Shown: one piece after another, positions 23,108 through 31,832 of the stretch
Position numbering within the stretch: the stretch's first letter is position 1
Layout of the letters: every line of letters starts with the position of its first letter
DNA from: Gottschalkiaceae bacterium SANA
GTDB lineage: Bacteria > Bacillota > Clostridia > Tissierellales > GPF-1
Direction of reading: 5' to 3'
Assembly (NCBI GenBank): GCA_036323355.1
Contig: AP028876.1
Span: 2,232,001-2,296,000, forward strand
Length of the DNA stretch: 64,000 nucleotides
Made by a program: the position numbers and the translations under genes
Notes under the pieces: generated by a model
The model's database searches: none
Told to the model about the DNA's origin: nothing
The model's input: only the letters and a program-made list of their open reading frames with translations

Positions 23108-23446
23108 TTAGGTTTTGATAACAAATTGATTTTGGCAAGCCGAGCATCGAACACGAATCTTCCCTTTTCCTTTGGGAATTCTGATCTTTTGTCCGCAATG
23201 CGGACATGCCTCAATTTTAATTTTCACATGGGCTTTGATCCACTCTGGAGAAAATCCCACTTGCTGCTCGTTTCCAATTACAAAAGACGGTACGCCCGTC
23301 ATTTGCCGCTGCATCATTTCCTGACGCGCAGCAGGATCTCGACTAATATCCCGTTCGATAAATCGATATCCTTCCTTCCGCAAAAAATCCTTTGCGGTTC
23401 CACAATGCGGTCATGTGGGTGATGTATACATAATAAGATCTTCCAT
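23108..23446 (-). CDS. selenocysteine-containing glutaredoxin fused to a zinc ribbon
   Basis: The reading frame from ATG 23446 to 23108 is interrupted only by a TGA at 23411-23413 (codon 12). Around it the protein reads YTSPT-U-PHCGTAKDFL, so TGA stands exactly where glutaredoxins have the first active-site Cys of C-P-x-C. The rest has the glutaredoxin TGVPSFVIG cis-Pro motif and ends in a zinc ribbon of the MJ0042 kind (CPHCGQKIRIP...VRCSACQNQFVI). A SECIS-like hairpin lies just after the UGA. Ribosome site AAGGAAGG is 9 nt upstream. The product has 112 residues including Sec. A gene finder that takes TGA as stop would call only the last 91 codons from an artificial TTG at 23383. Sec glutaredoxins are known in a few clostridia. 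Confidence 0.88.
23378..23413 (-). promoter_or_regulatory. Sec UGA codon and bacterial SECIS-like hairpin
   Basis: After UGA (23411-23413) there are 13 nt, then CCGCAAA (23391-23397), a 6-nt loop GGAUUU (23385-23390) and UUUGCGG (23378-23384). The 7-bp stem, the loop starting with G, and a loop that begins 20 nt after the UGA fit the usual bacterial SECIS geometry. Confidence 0.8.
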
Positions 23447-23478
23447 GCTAATTTTCCTTCCTTAACCTTCTTTCCTAT

Positions 23479-23507
23479 ATTTTACTTTGGATCACAAGAA
23501 ATAGCAA
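23479..23507 (-). promoter_or_regulatory. possible promoter of the glutaredoxin operon
   Basis: TTGCTA (23502-23507), 17 nt and TAAAAT (23479-23484) on the minus strand, about 33 nt before the start codon. The -35 abuts the terminator stem of the upstream gene. Confidence 0.5.
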
Positions 23508-23531
23508 ACCCCCTTCAAAAGGGGGTTTGCT
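23503..23531 (-). terminator. terminator after the secreted metallopeptidase gene
   Basis: AGCAAACCCCCTT pairs with AAGGGGGTTTGCT over 13 bp with a 3-nt loop. It lies 5 nt after the stop codon. The U tail is short, but the stem is strong. Confidence 0.8.
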
Positions 23532-23536
23532 AAAGC

Positions 23537-25795
23537 TTATTTTATCGGTTTTCCTGGATGAACCGGATGGTCTGGTTTTCCTGGCTTATTTGGTTTTTCA
23601 GGATAAATCGGATCGTCAGGTCCAATTGGCTCTCCTGGATCTTCTGGTCCGACAGGATCTTCAGGTCCAAATGGCTCTTCAGGTCCATATGGAAGCGCCG
23701 GAATTTTTTTCATATCTTGCGGAGTCAAGAGTTCATAGGTGAAATCGACATACCCTTTTGTCCCCACCGGTGCCGGATACCAAACGATCATATATGTCTC
23801 ACCTGCCGATAACAATTGCTTCAGTTTGATGGCGTCCATCTCCGATATATTCATCGGATTTAAGCTAACCACATGGCTGACACGATTGCCTGTTTTACTA
23901 ATAAAGACAACTTGATAATCCACATAGGTTTCTGTAATCTCCTGCAAGGAAAAGAAACCGTCCAAGGAACCATTTTCGATTCCCAAATCAACGCCCTGCA
24001 CTTCAATATCTTTCACAAACCAACCCATTTCTGTGGTTCCCCAGTCCGTCATATAGCGGAAAGAAATCAGAATCTCTTGGCCTGCATAAACATCCAAATC
24101 GAAGTCCATTGGCATCCATGTCGCCCCTTCTGTTGCGGTTCCTGACCAAGCCGTCAAACCCGGCAGGTTATCTTTAATTGCCGGATACCCATCCGGATCG
24201 ACATCATAAGTTGTATATGCATTTTCAAGACTTGCCCAGGTATAACCACCATCTGTTGAAACCTGAACCATGGCATAGTCCCAGAGTTCTTCAATTTCAT
24301 ACCAGGTATTGAAAAATAGATTGGCTTCGGTTAAACCGGTTAAATCCACGGGAAGGATCATTACATTGTCCTTCTCATCTCCCGTATTTCCATAAAGAGC
24401 AGGTCCACCGTCATCCGGCGCCTCATCCACTTCAATCCAAGGCGTTGGCATAAAATCAATGCCATCGAATTTCACGCCTTTGATATTTTTCATCTTCTCA
24501 AGATGCTTATAATCTCCACCCCAAGCAGGAACTCCGTCCTTGTCATAGAACTCCGCCTTTTCAAAGTCCAATCCGCCCTCGTACTCGGCCAATTCGATAC
24601 TGGTAAATTCATAAATCCCTTTTTCTGGCATCGGCGCATCCAACACAACCGCCACACAGAATCGACGGAATGCTTCTTCAAAGTCAATGCCAGCTCCAAA
24701 ATCATCCAAAACCTGGTCAATGCTGGCAAAGCCGGCTATTGGATTGGTCGCTAATGCACGGGTAAATTCCTTGCCGAATTGGTCATGGAGATACAATTGA
24801 AGCAAGTATGCCTGTCCATAGTCCGCCAAGACTTCTGGACCCGTATCCGCATTATAATGCTCGTCCCAATCAACCAAAGAGTTTTCTGGATGATCTAAGA
24901 AAAATTGAACGTGCACGTCGGGATGACCGTAGCCGCAGAGATACTCGGCAAAGTCTGACATGCCTTCATTCAACCATGTCGTCTCATGGGGATCATTATC
25001 ATCATGAATCAAATGCTGATACTCATGAGCGGTTGTCCCAAAGAATGTGCTTTCTAATCGAGTTTCCCATGAGTTGGTATCCAAGCTAATAATATTCCGA
25101 TCAAAATACGCCTCAAAGGTTGGTGAATAGAATCCGGCAATAAAGAACGGATAGGTATCATCATAAAAACTCTCATCACGTACATTATCAACCAAGATAA
25201 TATTTCGTTCAATTCCATCATCAGGCTCATAATAACCGGGATCGAAGAGTTCCCAGACGCTCAATAACGCATCCGTACCATAATGAGAATCCGGCATACC
25301 AAAAAACTCTGTATCTGTCGGATAGATATTGTTGTCGAATTCGTCCCGCAAACGGTCCACTTGTTCCTGCGTAATGATAGGATCGTCTCGGGGGTCTCCC
25401 TCGAGATAAGCGATATCATCTGCAACCCAGACTTCGACATCCGTTCCTAAACTTCTTAATGTAAATGTCTTAAACGTATATGAGCCCGTGGTTGAATCCA
25501 AACCCAAGAAGAACTTGTTTCCCCCATCATACGTAAAGGACGACTCCGTTGATTCTCCTTCATCAACTAACTCTTCATCAAAATTCACTTTTGATGCCGC
25601 TTCGCGAATCTGGGCATCTAGATTTGCCCGCAGTTCTTCATCGCTAGCTTGGAATCGAAGCCAAGGACCAATATCTGCAACATCACCGTAGCGACTCTCT
25701 AGCGGCTCTTGCACCCTTGCCCCGGCAAATCCACTGGGGATCAACGCTGTTAAAACAAGAACCAAAACCAGTAAAACAGAAATTCTTTTTTTCAT
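23537..25795 (-). CDS. secreted zinc metallopeptidase (M30/immune-inhibitor-like)
   Basis: This is a 752-aa exported protein with a signal peptide (residues 1-26, ending FAGA). The metal site is TAHEYQHLIH (HExxH), and the downstream WLNEGMSDFAEYL supplies the third ligand Glu; this spacing is that of the M30-like and immune inhibitor A-type gluzincins. After the catalytic part (to about residue 400) comes a beta-sandwich region with WYEIEELWDYAMVQVSTDGG, as in immune inhibitor A accessory domains. The last 50 residues are a Pro/Gly/Asp/Glu repeat (GPEDP, GPEEP, GKPxxP), probably a wall-spanning tail. It may degrade extracellular proteins and feed the peptide importer; this is inference. Confidence 0.85.
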   Translation of the reverse strand: MKKRISVLLVLVLVLTALIPSGFAGARVQEPLESRYGDVADIGPWLRFQASDEELRANLDAQIREAASKVNFDEELVDEGESTESSFTYDGGNKFFLGLDSTTGSYTFKTFTLRSLGTDVEVWVADDIAYLEGDPRDDPIITQEQVDRLRDEFDNNIYPTDTEFFGMPDSHYGTDALLSVWELFDPGYYEPDDGIERNIILVDNVRDESFYDDTYPFFIAGFYSPTFEAYFDRNIISLDTNSWETRLESTFFGTTAHEYQHLIHDDNDPHETTWLNEGMSDFAEYLCGYGHPDVHVQFFLDHPENSLVDWDEHYNADTGPEVLADYGQAYLLQLYLHDQFGKEFTRALATNPIAGFASIDQVLDDFGAGIDFEEAFRRFCVAVVLDAPMPEKGIYEFTSIELAEYEGGLDFEKAEFYDKDGVPAWGGDYKHLEKMKNIKGVKFDGIDFMPTPWIEVDEAPDDGGPALYGNTGDEKDNVMILPVDLTGLTEANLFFNTWYEIEELWDYAMVQVSTDGGYTWASLENAYTTYDVDPDGYPAIKDNLPGLTAWSGTATEGATWMPMDFDLDVYAGQEILISFRYMTDWGTTEMGWFVKDIEVQGVDLGIENGSLDGFFSLQEITETYVDYQVVFISKTGNRVSHVVSLNPMNISEMDAIKLKQLLSAGETYMIVWYPAPVGTKGYVDFTYELLTPQDMKKIPALPYGPEEPFGPEDPVGPEDPGEPIGPDDPIYPEKPNKPGKPDHPVHPGKPIK

Positions 25796-25833
25796 ATAAT
25801 CCTCCTTTTTTTATAATTTTTGGCAATCAAAAA

Positions 25834-25855
25834 GACTACCGCGAGAACGGTAGCC
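25834..25855 (-). terminator. hairpin in the gap upstream of the metallopeptidase gene
   Basis: GGCTACCG and CGGTAGTC form an 8-bp stem (one G-U) with TTTTT after it on the minus strand, 40 nt before the metallopeptidase ATG. It may end transcripts from 26153 or act as a leader attenuator. The rest of the gap 25796-26152 is AT-rich and shows no gene. Confidence 0.55.
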
Positions 25856-26152
25856 GATCGATCCTAGTATAAAACCGTAGATTCAGGCTTTGCGTCATAG
25901 TCTTTCAACTAGTTTGCCTTTTCAATGGTTTTCATACCCATATTTGGTGGAACTATCAATTGTTTATCATTTCCTAATATGGATTAACAATCCTTATTTA
26001 ATAGTTATTTCATCATTTGTAAAAATAACACGCTTATATCTTTTCATTCGCAAACAATCGTTTAGCATTTTTCCTCTTCTTCGAATCTGCTCTCTTAACG
26101 ATGCAAAAGCCTGTTTTTCCAGAGAATAAAATCAAACAATCCGCTCAGCCTT

Positions 26153-27433
26153 TTATTCAATCATAATTAAATATAAACGTTCCTCTAGTGCTTTCAATTC
26201 CACTTTCAAGTCTTCTCGCGTATAACGATCCTCGTCATAAATGAGTTCTTCGAGGCGTTCATAGAGACCCCGCATCATCAACCAGTATTCAAAGGATTGA
26301 TAACTGGGAGAGGCATACTGCCCATCCTCCATATTTTGCGTGATTTCAACCTGTAGTTTTTGCAATTTCTCATTGCGTAAAACAAATGCTTCTAGTTCAC
26401 AAATCTGCTCTTTAACGCCTTGATTGGTAGGATAAAAGGAATATTGGTCCTCGTAAATTGAAATTTGATTCTCATTTCCCATATATTTTCTTAAGAACCG
26501 AATAGCAATCTCTTTATTTTTCCCAAATCGATTGACGACATACCCATCCGTCAGCAAGGCTTGATCTGCTTCAAAAACAGGCGGAAAAAAAACCACGTCA
26601 GCAATATCTTGAGTGCTGGTCCATCCAAGTTGTCGCGAATTCAATCCATTAATTTGTTCCGCCACAGCCACAACAAAATCATCTTGATCCTCTTCTAGAA
26701 TCCCCAAATACTGATCGGAATGAATTTCGTCACGCAAATCCTCTACATAGGAAACCACGTCTGCTTTTGCTAATGAAACTTGTCGGTTTTCCAAATCAAA
26801 CACAGAAAACCGTGTATGAAAATCAGCAATTTCCTCTTGATATCTTCGTTTGGTATAATAGCGCGGCGTGCTATCCAGCCAGGCCTCACGAATCGCCATA
26901 TATCCATCCCGATCCAAAGAATCGATCTCTTGCATACCCAAACGCTCCAACTCAATCCGATTCAGCGCGGTTGGGTGAATATAAATGGTTGCTGGAATAT
27001 AATAGGGATTCTGCATATTGGGATAGAGATTTGCAATTTCAGGAATCGATTCCGTCAGATTCATAGCGATTCCATTGTCTACATAGGCCTGATAGGGACT
27101 GCCGAAAGGAAGATGGATCAAGTCCACCGATTCATTTTGATAAAGGAGATCATTCACGAGCTCATAATACGCTTGTGGGTCTTCCGCCTTCACCTGCAGA
27201 TACCGAATCGACACACCTTCATTATTCATCAAATCATAGGCCGCGCCCGTCTCTACACTAGCAACATACTGCTGATACGCCTGCTCCCATACAACGATAA
27301 CCATTTCATCATCTCTTAAACTCTCAATAAAATTTTGCCGTTCTTTATCTCCTGTGTCTTCCTCACAACCCATCAACCCGAGGATAGCAATCAAAAGAAT
27401 AATGATTGGTAGAATTCGTTCTATTTTTTTCAT
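26153..27433 (-). CDS. extracellular solute-binding lipoprotein (sugar-ABC type)
   Basis: This 426-aa lipoprotein has a signal peptide ending in LMGC (Cys23). The mature part has the general layout of family-1 (MalE-like) binding proteins: an early segment MVIVVWEQAYQQYVAS, a block DVVFFPPVFEADQALLTDGYVV and RKYMGNENQ near the C-terminus. It is divergent, so the ligand cannot be named. It is the last gene of a six-gene operon that starts with two sugar-type permeases at 32662 and includes two membrane-fusion-type proteins. Confidence 0.7.
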   Translation of the reverse strand: MKKIERILPIIILLIAILGLMGCEEDTGDKERQNFIESLRDDEMVIVVWEQAYQQYVASVETGAAYDLMNNEGVSIRYLQVKAEDPQAYYELVNDLLYQNESVDLIHLPFGSPYQAYVDNGIAMNLTESIPEIANLYPNMQNPYYIPATIYIHPTALNRIELERLGMQEIDSLDRDGYMAIREAWLDSTPRYYTKRRYQEEIADFHTRFSVFDLENRQVSLAKADVVSYVEDLRDEIHSDQYLGILEEDQDDFVVAVAEQINGLNSRQLGWTSTQDIADVVFFPPVFEADQALLTDGYVVNRFGKNKEIAIRFLRKYMGNENQISIYEDQYSFYPTNQGVKEQICELEAFVLRNEKLQKLQVEITQNMEDGQYASPSYQSFEYWLMMRGLYERLEELIYDEDRYTREDLKVELKALEERLYLIMIE

Positions 27434-27443
27434 TCAAGTCCTC

Positions 27444-28706
27444 CTATTGATTGATGTAGACCTTGGTTCCCGACTCTAAATTATCTGCATTCAAGACAAC
27501 AAAACCCTGCAAAGGTAAGGTAATTACTCGTTCATCGCCGACCAAAACCATGCGAATCCCTACCTCTTGAATAAAAAATTCATCCCCTAGAATCCCATGT
27601 TCCTGTCTAATAATCTTCACTGTTCCTGTTCCACGATCCGTAAATCCACTAGGGGCAGATATCAATGATTTTGGAATGGTTACCGTACCTAGATATCGCT
27701 GTTGGCGCTCAATGATTGTGTCATAACTTTGACCCAATCGAATATCATCGGCAAAGGCTTTGTTAAAGATTGATTCGAAAACGACCGTCCCGTGATCCGT
27801 CTGGTAAATATTATCCGTATAGGTCTTTAAAAGGCCATAGGGCGTACGTATATGCACAAGAAGGGAATCTCCCACCCATTGATAATCCGTCAAACTAATT
27901 TCAGTTACCAATTTCACAGATTGATAATCCCTTACATCCGCGATTTTCATAATCGGATCCATTGCCTGCACCTGAGAATTGATTTCGGCTGCTTCCATTA
28001 CGATTCCTGTCACCGCTGAATGAATCCAACCATCTTCATCAATCTCTATGGCACATCGTTCTTCCATCTCCATCAGTTTTTCCGTCAGATCCTGAATGGT
28101 CTCTTGAATCATCAATGATTCTTCCTGATTCCATTCCTGTCGATTTTTCTGAGTCAAAAGTGCTTGCGCCCAAAGACTTTTCAGTTCATCATCTTGGATC
28201 TTCCAGTCGTACCATTCTTGTTTCCCAATCATGCCCAGCTCATAAAGGCCCTGAATCACACCAGATTTCTCATCTTCCGCCAACCAATCACGCCAAGCTT
28301 GATCCACCAGATGATCCCCTTGGGAAACTTGGAGATTCAGTTCTCTCAGTTGATTTTTTAAACTCTCTATTTGAGCCAAAATCAGTTCGTTGGAGCCTTG
28401 ATCTTCAGAATTGGCTCGTTGACGTACACGAACTAGCGGATCTCCAATCTCTACTCTTGTCCCTTTCTTTGCTGCCACCTCAATCACCTCAAGCGTTTTC
28501 AAGCACGTAAGAGACTCCATAGCCAAGGGTTCAATTCTTCCCTTTTGTTTGGTCATTCGTTTGATTCCCATATTTCCGATTGCCGCGACATTCACATTGG
28601 GCAAAAGAAACGGTTTTACGCTCTCGGAAAAGAAACCCATCCCAAAAATGACGATAAAAAATGCAACCATGAATCGAAAGAGAAGGCGCATTATTTTTTT
28701 ATCCAT
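27444..28706 (-). CDS. membrane-fusion/periplasmic-adaptor-like protein (HlyD type), copy 2
   Basis: A 420-aa protein with one N-terminal membrane helix (about residues 9-27). After it comes a lipoyl/biotin-like half domain (LEVIEVAAKKGTRVEIGDPLVRV), a helical hairpin rich in Gln/Leu (residues about 95-205), the second half (IHSAVTGIVMEAAEINSQVQAMDPIMKI) and a beta-rich C-terminus. This is the domain order of HlyD/AcrA-type adaptors. Its start overlaps the end of the gene at 28699-29739. In a Gram-positive cell such proteins usually serve MacB-type exporters or bacteriocin export. Confidence 0.75.
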   Translation of the reverse strand: MDKKIMRLLFRFMVAFFIVIFGMGFFSESVKPFLLPNVNVAAIGNMGIKRMTKQKGRIEPLAMESLTCLKTLEVIEVAAKKGTRVEIGDPLVRVRQRANSEDQGSNELILAQIESLKNQLRELNLQVSQGDHLVDQAWRDWLAEDEKSGVIQGLYELGMIGKQEWYDWKIQDDELKSLWAQALLTQKNRQEWNQEESLMIQETIQDLTEKLMEMEERCAIEIDEDGWIHSAVTGIVMEAAEINSQVQAMDPIMKIADVRDYQSVKLVTEISLTDYQWVGDSLLVHIRTPYGLLKTYTDNIYQTDHGTVVFESIFNKAFADDIRLGQSYDTIIERQQRYLGTVTIPKSLISAPSGFTDRGTGTVKIIRQEHGILGDEFFIQEVGIRMVLVGDERVITLPLQGFVVLNADNLESGTKVYINQ

Positions 28707-29739
28707 GACGTCTCTCCCTTCTGATCAAGATGATCTGCGTAAAAAAGAATACAAGAATCCCAATACACCACATGCCCATGACGTCAATTTGAAAGTCACT
28801 GAATCCATGGCGAAAATTCAAAGAAACTTGTTTCACTCCTTCAGTCAAACGTTCGCGATAAGCAAGTAAAGAAAAGAAATTTGAAGGTCTCAATGACATG
28901 GGAATCGCTATCAATGAAACCATGAAATAGACAAAGCCACCGTAAATGAAAACAAGCCCCAGCTTGCGTATAATTTGATAAAAGGGTCTACGATTTTCTT
29001 TGATGTATTGTAGCAAGGTTTTCAATCGATGGGTTTGCCGATAATTGCGAATAAAGTTACGCGATTCTGTCCCCATGGCTTTCGCCACTTTGTATAAGCT
29101 ATGACCCACAAAGACTGCCGCGATCAAGAAGACAAGATTCATGAAGGACCATCTCCAATGGCGATGATTCACCACATAAAGAACACTCATATCAAATCGA
29201 CGAAATTCTTGCCTCAATCGAGAAATAAAGGCCTCTTCAAAGGACTCGTTCGGGATTCGATACAACAAGGTTTTCCGATCCCAATCAATTTCTTTTTCTC
29301 TCTCTTCATCAAATGGAATCATAATGGTTTGACTGTTCGATTCGATGCCGACAACTTCATAGCTATCCCCTCGAAAATTCATTTCTTCTCCAATAATATC
29401 GTGATGATGGAAGTATTGATCAACCAACTCTTCTCCCAATACAATTGCATTTTGATCGGATTCCATGAGCCATCGTCCTCGGCCAGGTCCATCTTTATTG
29501 AAAAAGCGATCATTCCCAGACGACATCACCAATCGATAAGCAGATGTTTCCTTCTCAAGGTGAACACTTGGCAAAATCCCTGTGTACTCCGATTGAATCC
29601 ATGCTAAGGTTTCTTGCCCCACAAAACCATACAGTTCCATTTCTACCATCTCTATAGGTGCTTGAGCCGGAATGATCCATGCAAAAAAACAGAGCAAGAT
29701 ACAAAAAATGACTACGCTTACTTTCCATGGTTTGATCAT
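28699..29739 (-). CDS. MacB/FtsX-like membrane protein with extracellular domain
   Basis: A 346-aa protein with one N-terminal helix, a large outside domain (about residues 30-195) and three more helices. The outside domain contains AIVLGEELVDQYFHHHDIIGEEMNFRGDSYEVVGI (read as its key residues: V-L-G-E-E-L, the D-x-I-G-E turn and Y-x-V-V-G-I), as in MacB-type periplasmic core domains. The transmembrane part has only three helices after that domain, as in MacB, but is not clearly homologous. It overlaps both neighbours by a few bases. Confidence 0.6.
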   Translation of the reverse strand: MIKPWKVSVVIFCILLCFFAWIIPAQAPIEMVEMELYGFVGQETLAWIQSEYTGILPSVHLEKETSAYRLVMSSGNDRFFNKDGPGRGRWLMESDQNAIVLGEELVDQYFHHHDIIGEEMNFRGDSYEVVGIESNSQTIMIPFDEEREKEIDWDRKTLLYRIPNESFEEAFISRLRQEFRRFDMSVLYVVNHRHWRWSFMNLVFLIAAVFVGHSLYKVAKAMGTESRNFIRNYRQTHRLKTLLQYIKENRRPFYQIIRKLGLVFIYGGFVYFMVSLIAIPMSLRPSNFFSLLAYRERLTEGVKQVSLNFRHGFSDFQIDVMGMWCIGILVFFFTQIILIRRERRHG

Positions 29740-31016
29740 GGCAGTACCCTCGCACCCTGATAGATCTTATAACCGGGATTTGTAATAATTACGACAGTAT
29801 CCAAATCAACCAGATCGCTTTCAATTTGCACCAATACTTCCCGATCCCCAATTGCTTTTGTTTTGACGCGCAGCTGTCGCACAAAATATTGATTATAAAA
29901 CGTTCCCTCCACTTTTTCCAAATAATAAATACTCACCATTTCACCTTCATGAAAGTCTTCCTCAACAATGGCTGAAAATGGAATCGCATAGGTGTCTTCC
30001 TCTGTTAAAACGGTCTCTATTCTTCCCGTATAGGTCGTGCCAATCGCAAATTTCCCCTCGGGCTCTTCCACCAATTCCATTGTGACCTCGACCAAGCCTT
30101 CTTCAACCAGCTGACTGATCTCCGTGATTTCTAAATGGAAGGGACGATTTTCCGTGTCGGTATCAATTTGAAGTTGCATGCCAATATCCATATACTCCAG
30201 GTCTTCTACTGCAACCAAACCAATCATTTCGAGGCGTCGAAAATCATCGATCATGGCTAGTTCCAAGACCGATTGCTTTGAAGGGATCCGTTCATTTTCT
30301 GCATTCTTATTCAATATAAATCCAGATTGCTGTGAATATGCGTTGCCCTCTTCATCTAAATAAAATCCAGCAACCAGTGTATCCACAATCTCCAGTTCAT
30401 TGCGGATCTGATCCAGCTCACTTCGCAGAACTTCCATTCTTGTGGTTCGATTTTCTTCGTTTAGCTCTTGTTCTTCTTCTGCAAGCTTTATCCTTTGCCA
30501 TTGAGCTTCTCTCTCACTTCTTGCTGCAATTAACTCCTGCTCTGATACCAGCCCCAGAGCAAATAACTCTTCTTTTTCCTTAAGCTGACTCGTCTTCTTC
30601 TCGAGTGCTTGAGCAAGCTGATTCAACTCAATTCTCAATGCTCCTTCAGCTGCAATCAACCGATCCATTTCCAATATAATTTCTCTTTCTCGCAGTTTCC
30701 AAGAGGAAGCTTGTTCATTCACATTCTTTGGAATCCCCATCTCTTTTGACAATTGAAACAAGGGAATGTTTCTACCCACACTGCGTCCTTTCTTCACAAA
30801 GTACTCCGACACCACAACCGGTTGATCAAAGGAAAATCGAAGAATATCCAAGGGCTGCAGATAGGCATCGATCATAATTGTTCGTACAATTTTTCTTGTC
30901 TTTAATTCCTGTGTTTCTGCATGAGGCAATTGATAATTCAATACGCTAGGCACAAAAAATACGCCCACCACGCCTAAAATAACGAGTATAGGTAGTGCTT
31001 TCCGCCATCGCTTCAT
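29736..31016 (-). CDS. membrane-fusion/periplasmic-adaptor-like protein (HlyD type), copy 1
   Basis: A 426-aa protein with an N-terminal membrane helix (residues about 7-25) and a long central coiled coil (residues about 110-200) rich in Glu, Leu and Arg. Flanking beta segments (FDQPVVVSEYFVKKGRSVGRNIPLFQL; GRIETVLTEEDTYAIPFSAIVEE) match the lipoyl and beta-barrel parts of adaptor proteins. It differs in sequence from the adaptor at 27444, so the locus holds two unlike adaptors. Confidence 0.75.
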   Translation of the reverse strand: MKRWRKALPILVILGVVGVFFVPSVLNYQLPHAETQELKTRKIVRTIMIDAYLQPLDILRFSFDQPVVVSEYFVKKGRSVGRNIPLFQLSKEMGIPKNVNEQASSWKLREREIILEMDRLIAAEGALRIELNQLAQALEKKTSQLKEKEELFALGLVSEQELIAARSEREAQWQRIKLAEEEQELNEENRTTRMEVLRSELDQIRNELEIVDTLVAGFYLDEEGNAYSQQSGFILNKNAENERIPSKQSVLELAMIDDFRRLEMIGLVAVEDLEYMDIGMQLQIDTDTENRPFHLEITEISQLVEEGLVEVTMELVEEPEGKFAIGTTYTGRIETVLTEEDTYAIPFSAIVEEDFHEGEMVSIYYLEKVEGTFYNQYFVRQLRVKTKAIGDREVLVQIESDLVDLDTVVIITNPGYKIYQGARVLP

Positions 31017-31832
31017 CTATTTGCTCCCCCCAATTACCAGTCCTTCTGACAGGTATTTTTCGCCCTTGATAAAAATAATGACCGCCGGAATAATAAACAA
31101 GGTTGCAGCCGCATAAAAAACGTCAAAATCCCCCTCGTAAATCATCCGCAGAAATACAGACAAAGGCTGATTTTCTGGTGTGTCAATAAAAACAAGAGCT
31201 TGATCAACAATATTCCAATTATCGATAAAGGTCAAAATCACCAAGGCAAAAATTGCTGGTTTTAATAATGGCAAAACAACTTTCGTCAAAATTCTCAGAT
31301 GTCCAGCTCCATCTATTTTCGCAGCTTCAATGATTTCCTTGGGTAGGTCCCGCATAAATTGCCTTAGCAAAAAGATGCCAAAGGTAGAGAATACACCGGG
31401 TAGAATGAGTGCCAGATGCGTGTCCAAAATGGTCAGATTCAATGTTCGTTCAAAGGCTTCAAAAACCAAATAATTGGGAACCAAGGTAACCTGATAAGGC
31501 AAGAGAATGATTAAAATGTAAAGAATCAAAACAAAATCACTGCCTGGAAAACGAAGTTTTGCCAATGCATAGGCAGCGCAAATTCCCAAAACAATCTGTC
31601 CGACCAAGATCGTAGCTGTAATTTTGACGGAACTTAAAAAATATCGAAAATATGCTGCTTTATCTGTTATCAACGTATAATATTGCTGCAGATTAAATTC
31701 CTGTGGAATCCAATGCAAGCCATCTGCCGCCAATTCAGCCGGCGTCATAAAACTATTCAATATGGTATAGAAAATCGGTAGGGCGTAGACCACAGAAAGC
31801 AGCACAACACCAATCCATAACACTTTTTTCAT
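31017..31832 (-). CDS. carbohydrate-type ABC transporter permease (MalG/LacG family)
   Basis: A 271-aa membrane protein with six helices and the ATPase-docking EAA loop (EIIEAAKIDGAGHLRILTKVVLP), typical of CUT1 sugar importer subunits. The start overlaps the partner permease stop by 4 nt. No ATPase gene is present in this locus; CUT1 systems in Firmicutes often share one MsmX-type ATPase encoded elsewhere. Confidence 0.88.
   Translation of the reverse strand: MKKVLWIGVVLLSVVYALPIFYTILNSFMTPAELAADGLHWIPQEFNLQQYYTLITDKAAYFRYFLSSVKITATILVGQIVLGICAAYALAKLRFPGSDFVLILYILIILLPYQVTLVPNYLVFEAFERTLNLTILDTHLALILPGVFSTFGIFLLRQFMRDLPKEIIEAAKIDGAGHLRILTKVVLPLLKPAIFALVILTFIDNWNIVDQALVFIDTPENQPLSVFLRMIYEGDFDVFYAAATLFIIPAVIIFIKGEKYLSEGLVIGGSK

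Noticed and set aside
23108-23413. Reading the glutaredoxin as a pseudogene or as a 91-aa protein starting at TTG 23383
   Set aside because: The TGA is the only interruption, sits at the redox-active position, is followed by a SECIS-like hairpin and is preceded by a normal start with ribosome site; the TTG has none.
26120-26160. GAATAAAA/TTTTATTC inverted repeat as terminator after the binding lipoprotein gene
   Set aside because: The stem is only A-T pairs, has an 18-nt loop and overlaps the coding end.
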